In this document: in pieces, positions 1-10,194 of the stretch | Layout: the number at the start of each line of letters is the position of its first letter | How positions within the stretch are numbered: the first letter of the stretch is position 1 | DNA from: Micrasema longulum | Taxonomy: Eukaryota > Arthropoda > Insecta > Trichoptera > Brachycentridae | DNA length: 64,000 nucleotides | NCBI GenBank assembly: GCA_022494885.1 | Contig: JAGVSM010003559.1 | Coordinates: 1 to 64,000, forward strand | Reading direction: 5' to 3' | The notes under the pieces: generated by a model | The model's input: the letters and a program-made list of their open reading frames with translations, nothing else | Told to the model about the DNA's origin: nothing | Database searches by the model: none | Program-made: the position numbers and the translations under genes

Positions 1-603
1 AGTCGGAAGGTAGGAGCACAGCTGCGCCGACCGCAAGTCAACCTCAATAGCCCTGAAAAGGACTTTCCACCCGGTCAAAGTGGTGCAGAGAGGCGAAGGC
101 AGTCAGCAGGCAGAGCGGAGCGAAGAGCGAAGTGCAGGAAGGCGAACAGGACGGGGAACGGAATAAAACACGTGTGAACTGTTCAGAGTTAGGAACTCAA
201 CTGATTTAATATTTCCATTTGACCGCCTTATAAAGCGGTGCGCGTCGAGCTCCGTGAGTCGGCCATCCCACCCGCGCCGGCTGCCTCGGAGTGGTGGGGG
301 TAATCTTTCCCCGCCACTCGCTACATGCCGCCGGCCGCAGGTGGCGTAAATACGGGCGCTCAATGCCCGTACGGGCCATTTCGTCGGCAGCCGCGACGCG
401 CGCAACATGACATTTACATAATATATTTTTGTACATTTTATTCATTTTAACCTAGCTATTTTTCCCCGGTAATACTGAGGCCAGGCTCGAAAGTGACCAT
501 TTTATCTTTATTGAGAGCCCAGCCATCGGTTCTATACATTTACCGGGGATCCTTTCTAATTATTGTATTATTTTAATTTATTCGATTTTACGCGTCCGGA
601 ACA
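1..603 (-). repeat. 3' LTR of the BEL/Pao element (partial)
   Basis: Matches 5942-6544 with 10 substitutions and no indels seen. On the minus strand it begins TGTTCCGGACGCG. About 114 bp of the LTR lie left of the window. A palindromic TATA-like stretch (ACCGC-cttataaa-GCGGT, about 224-241) is a candidate core promoter. Short open frames in this segment have no protein meaning. Confidence 0.95.
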
Positions 604-614
604 CTCCCCCCGTG
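604..614 (-). other. Polypurine tract of the BEL/Pao element
   Basis: On the minus strand a purine-rich ACGGGGGGAG abuts the first base of the 3' LTR (TGTT). This is the expected place and composition for the plus-strand primer of an LTR retroelement. Confidence 0.75.
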
Positions 615-617
615 CAG

Positions 618-1001
618 CTAGTCTGTACTATTTTCCTGCTGGGCGCGTTGTTCCTCTTCCTTCATTAGTACGGCGATCTTCACCGCTGGTCTGGTGTAGG
701 TGCCGTTGGTGGTCCGCACCTCGACGACTCGTACTTGTCCGTCAGCTGCTGGTTCTGCACGGGTGACTCTGCCGCGAGGCCAAGAATTCCGCGGCAGATT
801 TGGGTCCATGATGGGCGGCGCGCTGCAGTCCTCTGCGAAGCTCTGTGCCGCTTGGATGCGCGGTCCCATCCGGATGACTCCCTCTTCGTCTAAGAAGGGT
901 GCCGCTGCATGGAGGCGGCTGTGCGGCGGGATAGGCGCCTTTCGTCTCAGGAGCTCCAGCTCTTCTCCGAAAGCCGTCTCCTGGGACCGCTTCAGCAGCA
1001 T
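618..1001 (-). pseudogene. Pol remnant: pre-integrase segment fused to integrase C-terminus, core deleted
   Basis: The 127-residue frame starts with sequence typical of the segment just before BEL integrase (APFLDEEGVIRMG). It passes without a gap into the extreme integrase C-terminus (DPNLPRNSWPRGRV, then a VRVVEVRT and TRPAVKIAVL tail). The zinc-binding and D,D,E catalytic parts that should lie between, about 1 kb of coding sequence, are absent. The junction falls near residues 50-62 (about 812-851). The frame is offset by one base from the upstream polyprotein; the switch lies in a seven-base homopolymer at 1044-1050. The copy therefore cannot make its own integrase. Confidence 0.85.
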
Positions 1002-1035
1002 GATTTCTGCGGCCCGTGTTTCTGAGGCGTGAAGT

Positions 1036-4000
1036 TCAAAGGTCCCCCCCTGGGGACGGTAGGGACTCGTGGCGGCGGCATCGTGCGATGAATCGCAGCA
1101 CCCATGCCGTCGCCCTGACGAGTCGGGTCCACGACGAGAAGCGCTGCACCTGGGGTAGGGCCTCCGTCCGTCTGATGTGGCCCACGAAGTGGCGGGGTTG
1201 GTTCCGCTCCAGCGTCTTCTCGTCCGGTTGTTGTAGTAACTTCTTCTCTTTCGGCCAGTCGGCTTCCCCTTTTCTCAGGAAGCCGGGGCCTCCGAACCAT
1301 AATCCCGACCTCGCAAGGTCGGGTGGGCCCTTGTCGCGGGTCCCTATGTCGGCTGGGTTGTCCTTGGTGGGGACCCATTTCCAGTCCCGTACGTCTGTGA
1401 GCTCGTCAATCTCGCCCAGCCTGTTTGCGACGAACGTGCTGTACCGCAGTGGGTCGGTTCGCAGCCAACACAGGACCGTGCTCGAGTCCGTCCAGAACAC
1501 GGTTTGGGTGATGAGAGCTCGACTCTCTTTTTTTATGGTGGCGGCCATCCTTGCCGCTAGTAGCGCTGCCTGGAGTTCTAGTCTAGGCACTGACAGAGGC
1601 TTTAGGGGGGCCACCTTGCACTTCGCCATTGCGAAACTTGTGGTATCGGCCCCCACAAAGTATGCCACTGTGCAGCATGCCTGCTCTGACGCGTCGCAGA
1701 ACACGTGCAGTGTCACGGGTTCTTTCTGCCCTTGCAGCGAGCATCTCGGTATTGTACAGCCGTTCGCTGCCAGCAGGTCGCGCCATTCCAACCACTTTTC
1801 GGCGTGGTCCGGTTGCAGCGGTTGGTCCCAACCTGTGTTTGTCCTCCAGATGGCTTGCAGCAATATCTTCGCCCGTATCGTGAGGCACGCAATGAAGCCT
1901 ACTGGGTCGAAGATACTCATGGCGGCGCTCAACATGCCGCGCTTGGTGGGTCGCTCCGGGATGGCTGCACTTTCGGCTCCGTGCCGAAATATAAATAGGT
2001 CGCTCTTGGGATCCCATACGATCCCGAGGACCCGCTCCGTCATTACTTCTTCCCCTATGGTGACTGCTGTATTGGCCCGGTCGTCGGCCTTTACTTCTTC
2101 CAGGACATCTGGTTTGTTTGAAGCCCACCCGGTGAGCCGGAACCCGCCATTGCCGAGTACGAGGGTAACATCTCGTACCAGGCTTGCAGCTGTTTCTTCG
2201 CTGTCTGTGGCGTCTAGGTAGTCATCCATGTACATATTGTGCTCGATCGCCTCTGCTGCGGCGGGAAATTCTTTCGCGTGTGCTCGTGCGACTGTGTTTC
2301 GCACGAATTGCGCGCTGCTGGGTGAGCACTTCGCTCCAAACATCATGGACGCGAAGACAAACGTGTCGGGCTCCTGCCCGTCCTGCGTCCGCCATAGGAA
2401 CCGCTGCGATTGCTGGTCGGCTTCCCGGATTCTTATCCGCAGGAACATCTCCCGTATGTCGGCCGCGATGGCTACTCGTCCCTCTCTGAAGCGGATCACG
2501 TTTCCGAGGAGGGATGAAAGCAGGTCAGGTCCCGTCAGTAGATGGTCGTTCAACGCCGTCCTCTGGAACTGGGCGGCGGCGTCGAACACGACCCTTATCT
2601 TGCCAGGCTTGTTGGGGTTTGTCACCGCGAAGTGGGGCAGGTACCATTTGCGCGAATGGTGGGCGTCTACCTCCTCGCGGCTTAGTTTGACGGCGTATCC
2701 CTTTTCAATGTAGTCCGCCATCTTGGCGCGATATGCGATCGCCAGTATCGGATCCTTCCGTAGTTTATTTTCCAGGGAGTGCAGCCGCTTCATGGCTGCT
2801 TGCCGGTTGCAGGGCAAAGAATCTCCGTCTTTCGCCCACAGTAAACCGGTCTCCCATCGTCCGGATGGTAGTTGTGTGGTTGAGCTGCTCATGAGCTCCG
2901 CCGCTCGCACATCTGCGGCGCGGCAACGTTCCAGGGTGGTTACACCTAGCGAGTCAACGGCGAAGCTCTTCTTTACCAGTTCCGCTAAGTCCCTTTCACC
3001 CTGGCCGTCTGGGGGTAATTCAAAGGCGGGGTGCACAGCCCCGCCGTAGGTGACGGCTCCTAGGGCCGTCTCGATGGTTAGCCGCCCGTCCTCTTGTAGG
3101 ACTGGCGGGCCTGTAGATACCATTAGGGTGGCGTAATCAAGACCGATTAACATCTTCGGCTTGATGCCTGGCCCGTGTGTCTTGGTGCTCTTTCGGTTGC
3201 GGTGCGGCAGATCCATGACCCGCACCGTCTGTGCCTGGACACCAAATTCTTTGTTTCCTTTAACGAGGATTACGGATACACGCTGTGACTGTAGCGTGTC
3301 CGTGTTCCCACTGGCACCGATGAGTCTCAACTCCTCGCAGGCCCCGGTGGCGCCCACTGCACGGGCGACATCCTCCTCGAGGAGAGTTACCGATGAACCC
3401 TCGTCTAGTAGTGCGTGGATCTCCATTGACCCACGCGGGCCCTTCAAGGTTACTGGCACTACCTTGAAGGTCACTGGGACTTCCGTTCGCCTTGTCAATA
3501 AGACTTGCTCGTTCGGCGTACTGTCCACTCTCTCGCGGTGTAGTGACCGATGATGCCGCCCGTGGCACTCGTCGCACTTCGCCGCTTCACAGGTGGTCGT
3601 TTTGTGTCCCGGTTCTAGGCATCCGTAGCACACGAACTTGGCACGCACAATTGTCCACCTCTCCTCTACCGTTTTCCGGAGAAACTTCCGGCATTGTCCG
3701 AATGCGTGTCCACTCATGTCGCAGAACAGGCATTTTTTGTCCTGAGTGAGAAACACGTGCCTTTCTTGGGTACGCCTTTTCTCCACTCGGGCGGGTTCCG
3801 TGCTGATCCCGATGCAACCCGCATTCGGTATTGCACCGGTCAGTCTCGCTAGCCACAGTGCCAGATCCCTGGGGGTAGCTTTTCTCACGGTATCCGCTCG
3901 TGACATAATCCACATCATCCTCTCGACTCGTGGCAGCTTCTGAGTCATCTCGGACAGAAGCTTCGGGGAGGAGAGGTGGCTTCCATCGAGGCCCTCTACG

Positions 4001-5796
4001 GTCGATACGACGTTTCTTATCGCGACCGCGTAGTCCGTCAGGGCCTCCAGGGATGCGTTGTCGGCCAGTTTAGGGAGTTTTCTTATCCGCTCCAGTACTC
4101 TGTCCACGACGATCTCCGGGTGTCCAAAGGCGGCCTCTAACATCTTCACAATGTCCGGCACATTTCGGGGATCTACCAGCAAAGACGACACTGTGGCCTT
4201 GGCCCGTCCTGTGAGGGCTCGTTGCAGACGGAGAATGTTCTCCGCGTTTGTAAGGGAGCACATCTGTGTCGATTGATCAAATTGCGCCTTAAATATTCGC
4301 CATTCTAGCGGGTCGCCGGAGAATTGCGGTAGATCCCTAGCGCCGGTTTGCCTCGCCATGAACGTGTGCCACTCCGGCGGCTGTCTGTATTTCGTCACAG
4401 GCTCGCCGGTGGCACCCGGCGGCATGTATTCCGTGGGTAGCCCCTCTTGTACCCACGCGCTCACCGGGTCACGAAACTCGTAGCCCCCCAGTGGTATAGT
4501 ACGTGCCGCTACGGGCTCGCCTGGCCCGGCGGCGTAGCGTACGTCGGCGTCCTCCCTTCGGCTGTGTGCGGGTGGCGCCTCATTGTCCCGATGCCGCTCA
4601 TTGTAGCGGCCTTGTAAATGTGCGTTTGTCGCTCCGGCGTAGGCCGGCTCAGCGGCGTAGCGTGTGTTGGCGGGCTCCTTCATCCTGGAGTCCGTCTCTG
4701 CGACCGGGTGCCTCCGTGGCACCCCGTCTCTCACCCGGCCGCTGTCGTAGTGGCTCGGCGGAAATGTGTACGCCGCTCCGGTGTCCTCCGGATCAGCGGC
4801 GTAGCGTGTGTTGGCGGCCTCCTTCGTCCTGGAGTCCGCCTCTGCGACCGGGTGCCTCCGTGGCACCCCGTCTCTCACCCGGCCGCTGTCGTAGTGGCTC
4901 GGCGGAAGTGTGTACGCCGCTCCGGTGTCCTCCGGATCAGCGGCGTAGCGTGCGGTGGCGGCCTCCCTTGCTCTGAAGGCTGCTTCCGTGTCGGCGACAG
5001 GGCGCTTCCATGCGGCCCCGTCTCTCACCCGGCCGCTGTCGTAGTGGCTCGGTGGATGGATGTACGCCGCTCCGGTGTCCTCCGGATCAGCGGCGTAGCG
5101 TGTGGTGTGGCGTGCGGCGGCGGCCTCCCTTGTGCTGAAGGCTGCTTCCGCGTCGGTGACAGGGCGCTTCCAAGCGGCCCCGTCTCTCGCCCGGCTGCTG
5201 TCGTAGTGGCTCGGCTGCTGGATGTACGCCGCTCCGGTATCCTCCGGATCAGCGGCGTAGCGTGCGGCGTGGCGTGCGGCGGCAGCCTCCCTCGTACTGA
5301 GGGCTGCGTCGGTCCTAGACGCGTCTGACGTCAGCGGCAGCGGCTTGTGAGCCGGTTCCGACGTCCCGTGCGATGTGAGGTCCCTCTCGATGGTGGGCGT
5401 GAGGGGGGTTGCCATGTCTCGTCTGGCGTCCTCTCTCGCGTTGGCGGCCTTCAGCGCGGCGATGATCTCGTTGAGGCTGCTCACCTGCCTCTCGTGATGC
5501 GCCTCGCGTTCCTCCATCTGTCGGCGAAATGTCGCCGATGAGATGGACCGCTCCGAGGGTGCGGATCCCTCGTCCGAGTCCTTTTGTTCCTCCAGAAGTC
5601 CTTGATGAGGCTCCTCCTGGCAGTCGTGTGAAGGCCCTGGCTGGGGCTCCTCCTGATGTGCTCGTACAGACCCCGGTTGGGGCTCCTGTAGCTCCTCTTC
5701 GTGCTCCGTGCCGGCGTCTCGACGCGTTCCCGAACGCGTCGACACAGGCGATCTGTTGACCGGCATGCTGTAGGTGTGTTGTAGACTGGAGACCAC
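1036..5796 (-). CDS. BEL/Pao Gag-Pol polyprotein (Gag, protease, RT, RNase H), ends at a frameshift
   Basis: A single 1586-codon frame. Residues 1-450 are a hydrophilic Gag leader with a tandem repeat at about 179-378. Zinc knuckles follow (CLFCDMSGHAFGQC and CYGCLEPGHKTTTC, C-x2-C-x4-H-x4-C) at about 3560-3740. A retropepsin-like protease has the BEL-type LLDEGSSVTLL (3391-3405). Reverse transcriptase has YMDD at 2221-2232, followed by the BEL-typical DPVGF segment, then RNase H (VFCDASEQA, later TDSSTVLCWL). The frame ends in a run of seven G on the coding strand at 1044-1050; one frame over, pre-integrase sequence resumes, so the stop is a frameshift rather than the natural end. The start is the ATG 31 bp inside the 5' LTR. 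Gag, protease and RT look otherwise intact. Confidence 0.93.
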   Translation of the reverse strand: MVSSLQHTYSMPVNRSPVSTRSGTRRDAGTEHEEELQEPQPGSVRAHQEEPQPGPSHDCQEEPHQGLLEEQKDSDEGSAPSERSISSATFRRQMEEREAHHERQVSSLNEIIAALKAANAREDARRDMATPLTPTIERDLTSHGTSEPAHKPLPLTSDASRTDAALSTREAAAARHAARYAADPEDTGAAYIQQPSHYDSSRARDGAAWKRPVTDAEAAFSTREAAAARHTTRYAADPEDTGAAYIHPPSHYDSGRVRDGAAWKRPVADTEAAFRAREAATARYAADPEDTGAAYTLPPSHYDSGRVRDGVPRRHPVAEADSRTKEAANTRYAADPEDTGAAYTFPPSHYDSGRVRDGVPRRHPVAETDSRMKEPANTRYAAEPAYAGATNAHLQGRYNERHRDNEAPPAHSRREDADVRYAAGPGEPVAARTIPLGGYEFRDPVSAWVQEGLPTEYMPPGATGEPVTKYRQPPEWHTFMARQTGARDLPQFSGDPLEWRIFKAQFDQSTQMCSLTNAENILRLQRALTGRAKATVSSLLVDPRNVPDIVKMLEAAFGHPEIVVDRVLERIRKLPKLADNASLEALTDYAVAIRNVVSTVEGLDGSHLSSPKLLSEMTQKLPRVERMMWIMSRADTVRKATPRDLALWLARLTGAIPNAGCIGISTEPARVEKRRTQERHVFLTQDKKCLFCDMSGHAFGQCRKFLRKTVEERWTIVRAKFVCYGCLEPGHKTTTCEAAKCDECHGRHHRSLHRERVDSTPNEQVLLTRRTEVPVTFKVVPVTLKGPRGSMEIHALLDEGSSVTLLEEDVARAVGATGACEELRLIGASGNTDTLQSQRVSVILVKGNKEFGVQAQTVRVMDLPHRNRKSTKTHGPGIKPKMLIGLDYATLMVSTGPPVLQEDGRLTIETALGAVTYGGAVHPAFELPPDGQGERDLAELVKKSFAVDSLGVTTLERCRAADVRAAELMSSSTTQLPSGRWETGLLWAKDGDSLPCNRQAAMKRLHSLENKLRKDPILAIAYRAKMADYIEKGYAVKLSREEVDAHHSRKWYLPHFAVTNPNKPGKIRVVFDAAAQFQRTALNDHLLTGPDLLSSLLGNVIRFREGRVAIAADIREMFLRIRIREADQQSQRFLWRTQDGQEPDTFVFASMMFGAKCSPSSAQFVRNTVARAHAKEFPAAAEAIEHNMYMDDYLDATDSEETAASLVRDVTLVLGNGGFRLTGWASNKPDVLEEVKADDRANTAVTIGEEVMTERVLGIVWDPKSDLFIFRHGAESAAIPERPTKRGMLSAAMSIFDPVGFIACLTIRAKILLQAIWRTNTGWDQPLQPDHAEKWLEWRDLLAANGCTIPRCSLQGQKEPVTLHVFCDASEQACCTVAYFVGADTTSFAMAKCKVAPLKPLSVPRLELQAALLAARMAATIKKESRALITQTVFWTDSSTVLCWLRTDPLRYSTFVANRLGEIDELTDVRDWKWVPTKDNPADIGTRDKGPPDLARSGLWFGGPGFLRKGEADWPKEKKLLQQPDEKTLERNQPRHFVGHIRRTEALPQVQRFSSWTRLVRATAWVLRFIARCRRHESLPSPGGDL
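4660..5262 (-). repeat. Tandem repeat inside Gag (about 48-54 residues per unit)
   Basis: Four good units begin RYAADPEDTGAAY and continue through PSHYDS and a charged stretch; two eroded units follow (RYAAEPAYAGA and RYAAGPGEP). The last two good units are nearly identical, suggesting recent unit duplication. Reading the repeat on the other strand gives a long meaningless frame. Confidence 0.9.
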
Positions 5797-5806
5797 TGGC
5801 GACGAT

Positions 5807-5827
5807 CCTTAGCTCCGAAGGACCAAA
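5807..5827 (-). other. Primer-binding site of the BEL/Pao element
   Basis: Immediately inside the 5' LTR the minus strand reads TTTGGTCCTTCGGAGC. A TTTGGTCCTTCG start is commonly seen at this place in insect BEL/Pao elements. It fixes the LTR boundary at 5828. Confidence 0.75.
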
Positions 5828-6544
5828 TGTAACGTACGCGTTACCACGATGAAAGTTTCGCCGGTTCGTCACCCGCGTCTGCCGCAGTCAAGCTTCCCGG
5901 CGTAAGTGGGAAGCCGCCCTCCCAGACAGAGCCAAAGACAAAGTCGGAAGGTAGGAGCACAGCTGCGCCGACCGCAAGTCAACCTCAATAGCCCTGAAAA
6001 GGACTTTCCACCCGGTCCAAGTGGTGCAGAGAGGCGAAGGCAGTCAGCAGGCAGAGCGGAGCGAAGAGCGAAGTGCAGGAAGGCGAACAGGACGGAGAAC
6101 GGAATAAAACACATGTGAACTGTTCAGAGTTAGGAACTCAACTGATTTAATATCTCCAATTGACCGCCTTATAAAGCGGTGCGCGTCGGGCTCCGTGAGT
6201 CGGCCATCCCACCCGCGCCGGCTGCCTCGGAGTGGTGGGGGTAATCTTTCCCCGCCACTCGCTACATGCCGCCGGCCGCAGGTTGCGTAAATACGGGCGC
6301 TCAATGCCCGTACGGGCCATTTCGTCGGCAGCCGCGACGCGCGCAACATGACATTTACATAATATATTTTTGTACATTTTATTCATTTTAACCTAGCTAT
6401 TTTTCCCCGGTAATACTGAGGCCAGGCTCGAAGGTGACCATTTTATCTTTATTGAGAGCCCAGCCATCAGTTCTATACATTTACCGGGGATCCTTTCTAA
6501 TTAATGTATTATTTTAATTTATTCGATTTTACGCGTCCGGAACA
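5828..6544 (-). repeat. 5' LTR of the BEL/Pao element (complete, 717 bp)
   Basis: Read on the minus strand it runs from TGTTCC to CGTTACA, giving the usual TG...CA ends. It is flanked inside by the primer-binding site and outside by host sequence beginning TTAGAAAAGG at 6545. It should hold the element's promoter; the palindromic TATA-like stretch is conserved with the other LTR. Confidence 0.93.
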
Positions 6545-6783
6545 TTAGAAAAGGCTGAGCCATGTTAGATGAAGGCTATCATAAACAGAGAACACTCCGT
6601 TTTCATTTTCTATTCATTAGTTTTATATAGATTCTCTGTTATTGAATATGTACGAGTATACTAATTTTATGCAATAAATTTACAAAATAAATAAATAAAG
6701 ACTTTTGGCAGTAAGCCGACGATATTTTCTTTGTTATTTATTGTGTATGCAGATAATTAGTAGAATGAGCCATATTAGAATTT
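6545..6783. other. AT-rich flank, nothing recognised
   Basis: Host sequence beside the retrotransposon. Only short meaningless frames and simple AAAT runs are visible. Confidence 0.6.
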
Positions 6784-6934
6784 GGTAAGGTTTCCAAAAT
6801 AAAATACTTTTATTGGATTTAAAATAATGTGGTAACGAGACGGAACGCGTCACAGAATACACTCTTGTATATTTAAAAAATAAAATTAGAATTAAATCCA
6901 ATAAAAGTAGGTTTTTTAATTTGGACACCTTACC
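6784..6934. repeat. Short foldback (MITE-like) element
   Basis: Begins GGTAAGG and ends CCTTACC. The outer 45 bp on each side are inverted copies of each other with a small indel (both arms contain TACTTTTATTGGATTTAA). The 50-bp middle has no coding potential. Size and structure fit a non-autonomous DNA transposon; the superfamily is not identifiable. Confidence 0.7.
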
Positions 6935-7383
6935 TAATTTTGATATTTAATTTAGCTTGTTTATTATTTTGCTGAGAAATGCACTCGGATACTGTTGTAA
7001 AGAAATTAACAAAATTTCAGTGCAGCAACAAATTATTCATTTAATGTTTTACATAGGTATTTATGTGTTTGATGTTTTTTGAGGAATAGGTTGTTTATTT
7101 CTGAATACGCTTCAACTCGTTTACGATTGAACTTAGCTAAAATAAATCATATCGATCCAGTTAACAGTTACAACTGACTACTACGCGTGATGAGGTCAAC
7201 TTGTCAAGTAGAGAAGGATAAAAATATCCAGACGATGTTAAATTTAACGCCATTTGTCGGACACGAATACGCGCGTGTTTGTTGTTCAATGTAAGCGTAG
7301 TATGAAATGACCGAGCATTCCGCGCGTCAGTCACTCTCCACTCTGCCTGCATACAAATACAAGTTTAGTACATATACCTACTA

Positions 7384-7425
7384 TCTACTAGCTACTAGCT
7401 GCTAGCTACTAGCTGCTAGCTACCA
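7384..7425. repeat. Imperfect CTAGCTACTAGCTG tandem repeat
   Basis: Alternating CTACTAGCTA and CTGCTAGCTA units over about 42 bp. A simple repeat with a local self-complementary character. Confidence 0.8.
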
Positions 7426-7540
7426 CCGCTGCGGGAACATCTGACCAACTCTGTTCCCTCGTGTCGCCCAAGTTGGACCATTTACTCTCAAAATAGAATA
7501 CTAGCATTGCCCAACCGTAATCCGCGCTCTGCTCAGACAG

Positions 7541-7582
7541 CAGACTGTAGACTGTAGACTGTAGACTGTAGACTGTAGACTG
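7541..7582. repeat. (GTAGACT)n 7-bp microsatellite
   Basis: Six near-perfect GTAGACT units. No gene context. Confidence 0.9.
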
Positions 7583-7699
7583 TTAGGTGAATTCGTGTAC
7601 AAACAGGCAAAATCTTTTCTCTCGTACACGCCTACAATCCACTACTTCGTCCATATTTTGTCCACAATTGTCACAGAATATACATGTATTATCTCTTTC

Positions 7700-8777
7700 C
7701 TCGTTGGCATCAGTATCCTCATCTTAACGCAGGTCTGTCTTTTCTATTTCCGAGTCCGACGTACTACCGTCACTCTTGTCTTTGTCTTGAAGTACTTTCT
7801 TCTTAGGCTTATTTACATTAATCAATTTTGCTTTTCTTTATCTTGCGGTTTTTTTTTCAGATTTGATATTTAAGGTTACTTTTTTCTTCTTTTTTGTCAT
7901 ATTTCTTTTTTCCTTCTCGGTCGGAGCTTCTTTGTTGGGAGTACCTGTCAGATCTTTTTGAATGCTATTTGCGAGATACACATTTCTTCCTGTTTCTTGA
8001 TTTGTTTGTGGTTTGGTGAAATCTGCAAAATGTTTCAGCCAATCTACGTATAGATCCTTATTTATTCACCCATTTTTTGAGCATCGGTAGACAGTTTCAC
8101 GTGGCCCATCCGCTTCTAATGCAGTTGAATATCTCTGAGGTAGATAAATAAGCATTGGAGGGACGTTCACTTCAATAGCATTCACAGCACACACAGCAGT
8201 GACGGTCTTTCCTCTTTTTGTCCACTAGTTATAGAGCCCACACGTCTTAAACTGAAAGATTTCAGTCTCGTCTGTATCAAATATGTTCCTTGGCAGAAAC
8301 TTATATTTTTTCGTTAGCTCTATAAGAAATTTGAAAAATAGGAAAACTTAATTCTTGTTAAAGGTAGTGGCTCTATTTAAACTCGTTCTTTCAGCTTTCC
8401 TGATGAACAAATGATTCCCTTTTCCAAATCCTTTGAGCCAATCCTTGCTAGCTAATTCAAGAGTTTCATTAAAATCATACTTGGTAATATTATTTTATAC
8501 AGCATAGGCCAATTTTTCTAGTCAGAAATTTCTAGTGCAGCCTTAAAATATTTTCGTTAGGAACTTAACCTAGGGAGCCATTTAATATTCTTGTTCTCTT
8601 AAGAAGACTGGATTTCTTCCCAACCGTGAGCTATCTCTTTTCGTGTTCTTCATTTTTTCTCAAAGCGCTGAAAATGGTACGCCAGTGGATCGAGCTGCTT
8701 CTCAAATTCATTTCATTCACTAGTTTAAAAGCTTTGTGTAACTAATCTTGGCTCCATGATGCCTTTGTTTTAGACAT
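7700..8777 (-). pseudogene. Fossil pogo/Tigger-like (jerky/CENP-B type) transposase
   Basis: Conceptual translation of the minus strand, allowing several stops and frameshifts, gives a recognisable DDE transposase in order. First comes an N-terminal helix-turn-helix start (MSKTKASWSQD at 8777). A central block follows with LASKDWLKGFGKGNHLFIRKAE. Next is NIFDTDETEIF with the first catalytic aspartate (8264-8278). Then come KRGKTVTAVCAVNA and VPPMLIY, typical of pogo/Tigger elements, then WLKHFADFT and a lysine/serine-rich tail. At least four in-frame stops show that it is dead. Terminal inverted repeats were not found. Confidence 0.75.
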
Positions 8778-9825
8778 TCTGAAATACTAAACAAAAATTT
8801 AAATTAGCAAAAAAAACAGATAATGTACTAACTTTACTTGGGGGTAACACCGGTCGGCATTGCCCGCTTAGAAACATTTCTGTAAAAACTTTAGGTTAAA
8901 AACCTGTTGAGACAAGTTCAAAATCGAAGATTACTTCAAATAATCGATAATTAAGACTAGAATAATTATACCTAACTATGCAAGAAACGTAACAAACAAT
9001 CGCTTTCTTTTTATTTACCCATTTTACCCTGCTCCTATATAAGTACAAGTCATGACTCATGACCGGACCAAAAATAATTCGTTTTCACCGTTTTTCAAAA
9101 ATTAAACTAGTAAATTCTCATTCCGATGATTTCGCACTCCGAATGAATAATGAACTGGTTTACACCACAAATCGAACCCTCCGCGAGCGTCTATAGGTAT
9201 GTAATAACATCACGCGCTTCCCGCGTCTCGCTCTGCTTTCCGACAAGTTCATCTCGAGTTTAAATAAATTTAGTAAATCGCGTACTCTCGGGGACACGTT
9301 ACAATATTAGGTGCATAGAACTTGATAAATGTCGATTTGGGTAAAAAAAAAATACTGTTTTGTTTAAATGTCGTTATTCCACTACTTTAAAGCGTTTTAT
9401 TTACACGCCAGCAGAGGGGATGAAAAGGTTTTTTTTTCTCTAGAGCTGTTCTGAAAAGTATTATGAACCGAATTGAATGTGGAGAGTCAAAAAGATAAGT
9501 TGTCAGGAGTTTGGGGGGCATAAATGAAGCAAAACTACGTACGAAAACTACTAAAAACCGAACACGTTTGTTTTTTTTTCCATTTGTCTTTTACCAAGAA
9601 GATGCAAAAGCATATTTATAGCACTTTTTATCCATACAAATATATTTTTTTACAAGGAATAATCATTTAATTTGTTTTATGAATAAAAAAAACATTTTTT
9701 AAATAAATAAAAAAATTACATGTTTCATTTCGAATTCTTTTTGTGGGTATTCGATGGCTCGTGTACTTCTAGGGATTCACTCGCGTACTTCTAGGGAAGT
9801 TCAACCTAAGAGTACGCATTTCTCA
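8778..9825. other. AT-rich non-coding stretch
   Basis: No exon, RNA gene or clear repeat boundary recognised; A/T homopolymers near 9340, 9570 and 9690. Confidence 0.5.
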
Positions 9826-10060
9826 TTTCAATTTGGACAGGCGTCGCGGCGCAGTCGATTAGACGGCCAACTGTGAAACCAGCGTCGCGGGTTCGGATCC
9901 CACCAGCTGCGAAAAAAAAAATCGAGTAATATTTTTTTCTCAATCGGTCCGGGTGTTGTGGTGTATTTTTCGTAACCTCCTTCCATATCGCCTCTCTCCC
10001 ACCTGCTGACAAGCCCCTAAACAGAGGCTTAGCGGGTTATTCCTTTTAAAAAAATTGAAT
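9826..10060 (+). repeat. tRNA-derived SINE-like element (family D)
   Basis: A tRNA-like head (GCGCAGTCGATTAGACGG as box A region, GTCGCGGGTTCGGATCCC as box B) is followed by an A-run and an unrelated body ending with an A-rich tail near 10055. The head lacks a proper acceptor stem, so it is a SINE and not a tRNA gene. A 68-residue minus-strand frame across it is an artefact of the head. Confidence 0.65.
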
Positions 10061-10194
10061 AGTCGGTATCGAGTAGATCGCTCCTGGTAGACTATGTTTT
10101 TACAAAATTATCTAACATATTTTTACGAATAAAGCTAAATCTGTGCGTCCAGGTAAGATAAACTAAGTAAAAAAAATCAAATAAAAAGTCTCCA

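Larger units (their letters stand above)
1..6544 (-). mobile_element. BEL/Pao LTR retrotransposon, defective, left LTR truncated by window edge
   Basis: Two long direct repeats (1-603 and 5828-6544) flank a 5.2-kb internal region coding on the minus strand. The internal part holds a Gag-protease-RT-RNase H frame, a primer-binding site next to the right (5') LTR and a G-rich polypurine tract next to the left (3') LTR. Assignment to BEL/Pao rests on the D-E-G protease motif, the YMDD RT and the reading-frame layout. The LTR copies differ at 10 positions over 603 aligned bases by my count (about 1.7 percent), so insertion is recent. The element is disabled by a frameshift and by loss of the integrase core. 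The outer target-site duplication cannot be tested because the left end lies off the window. Confidence 0.95.

Noticed and set aside
1016..2221. 401-codon plus-strand open frame
   Set aside because: Shadow of the GC-rich BEL Gag-Pol frame on the opposite strand; no motif.
4618..5328. 236-codon plus-strand repetitive frame
   Set aside because: Antisense of the Gag tandem repeat.
9830..9900. Possible tRNA gene
   Set aside because: Boxes A and B are present but no acceptor stem or anticodon arm can be formed, and a SINE body follows.
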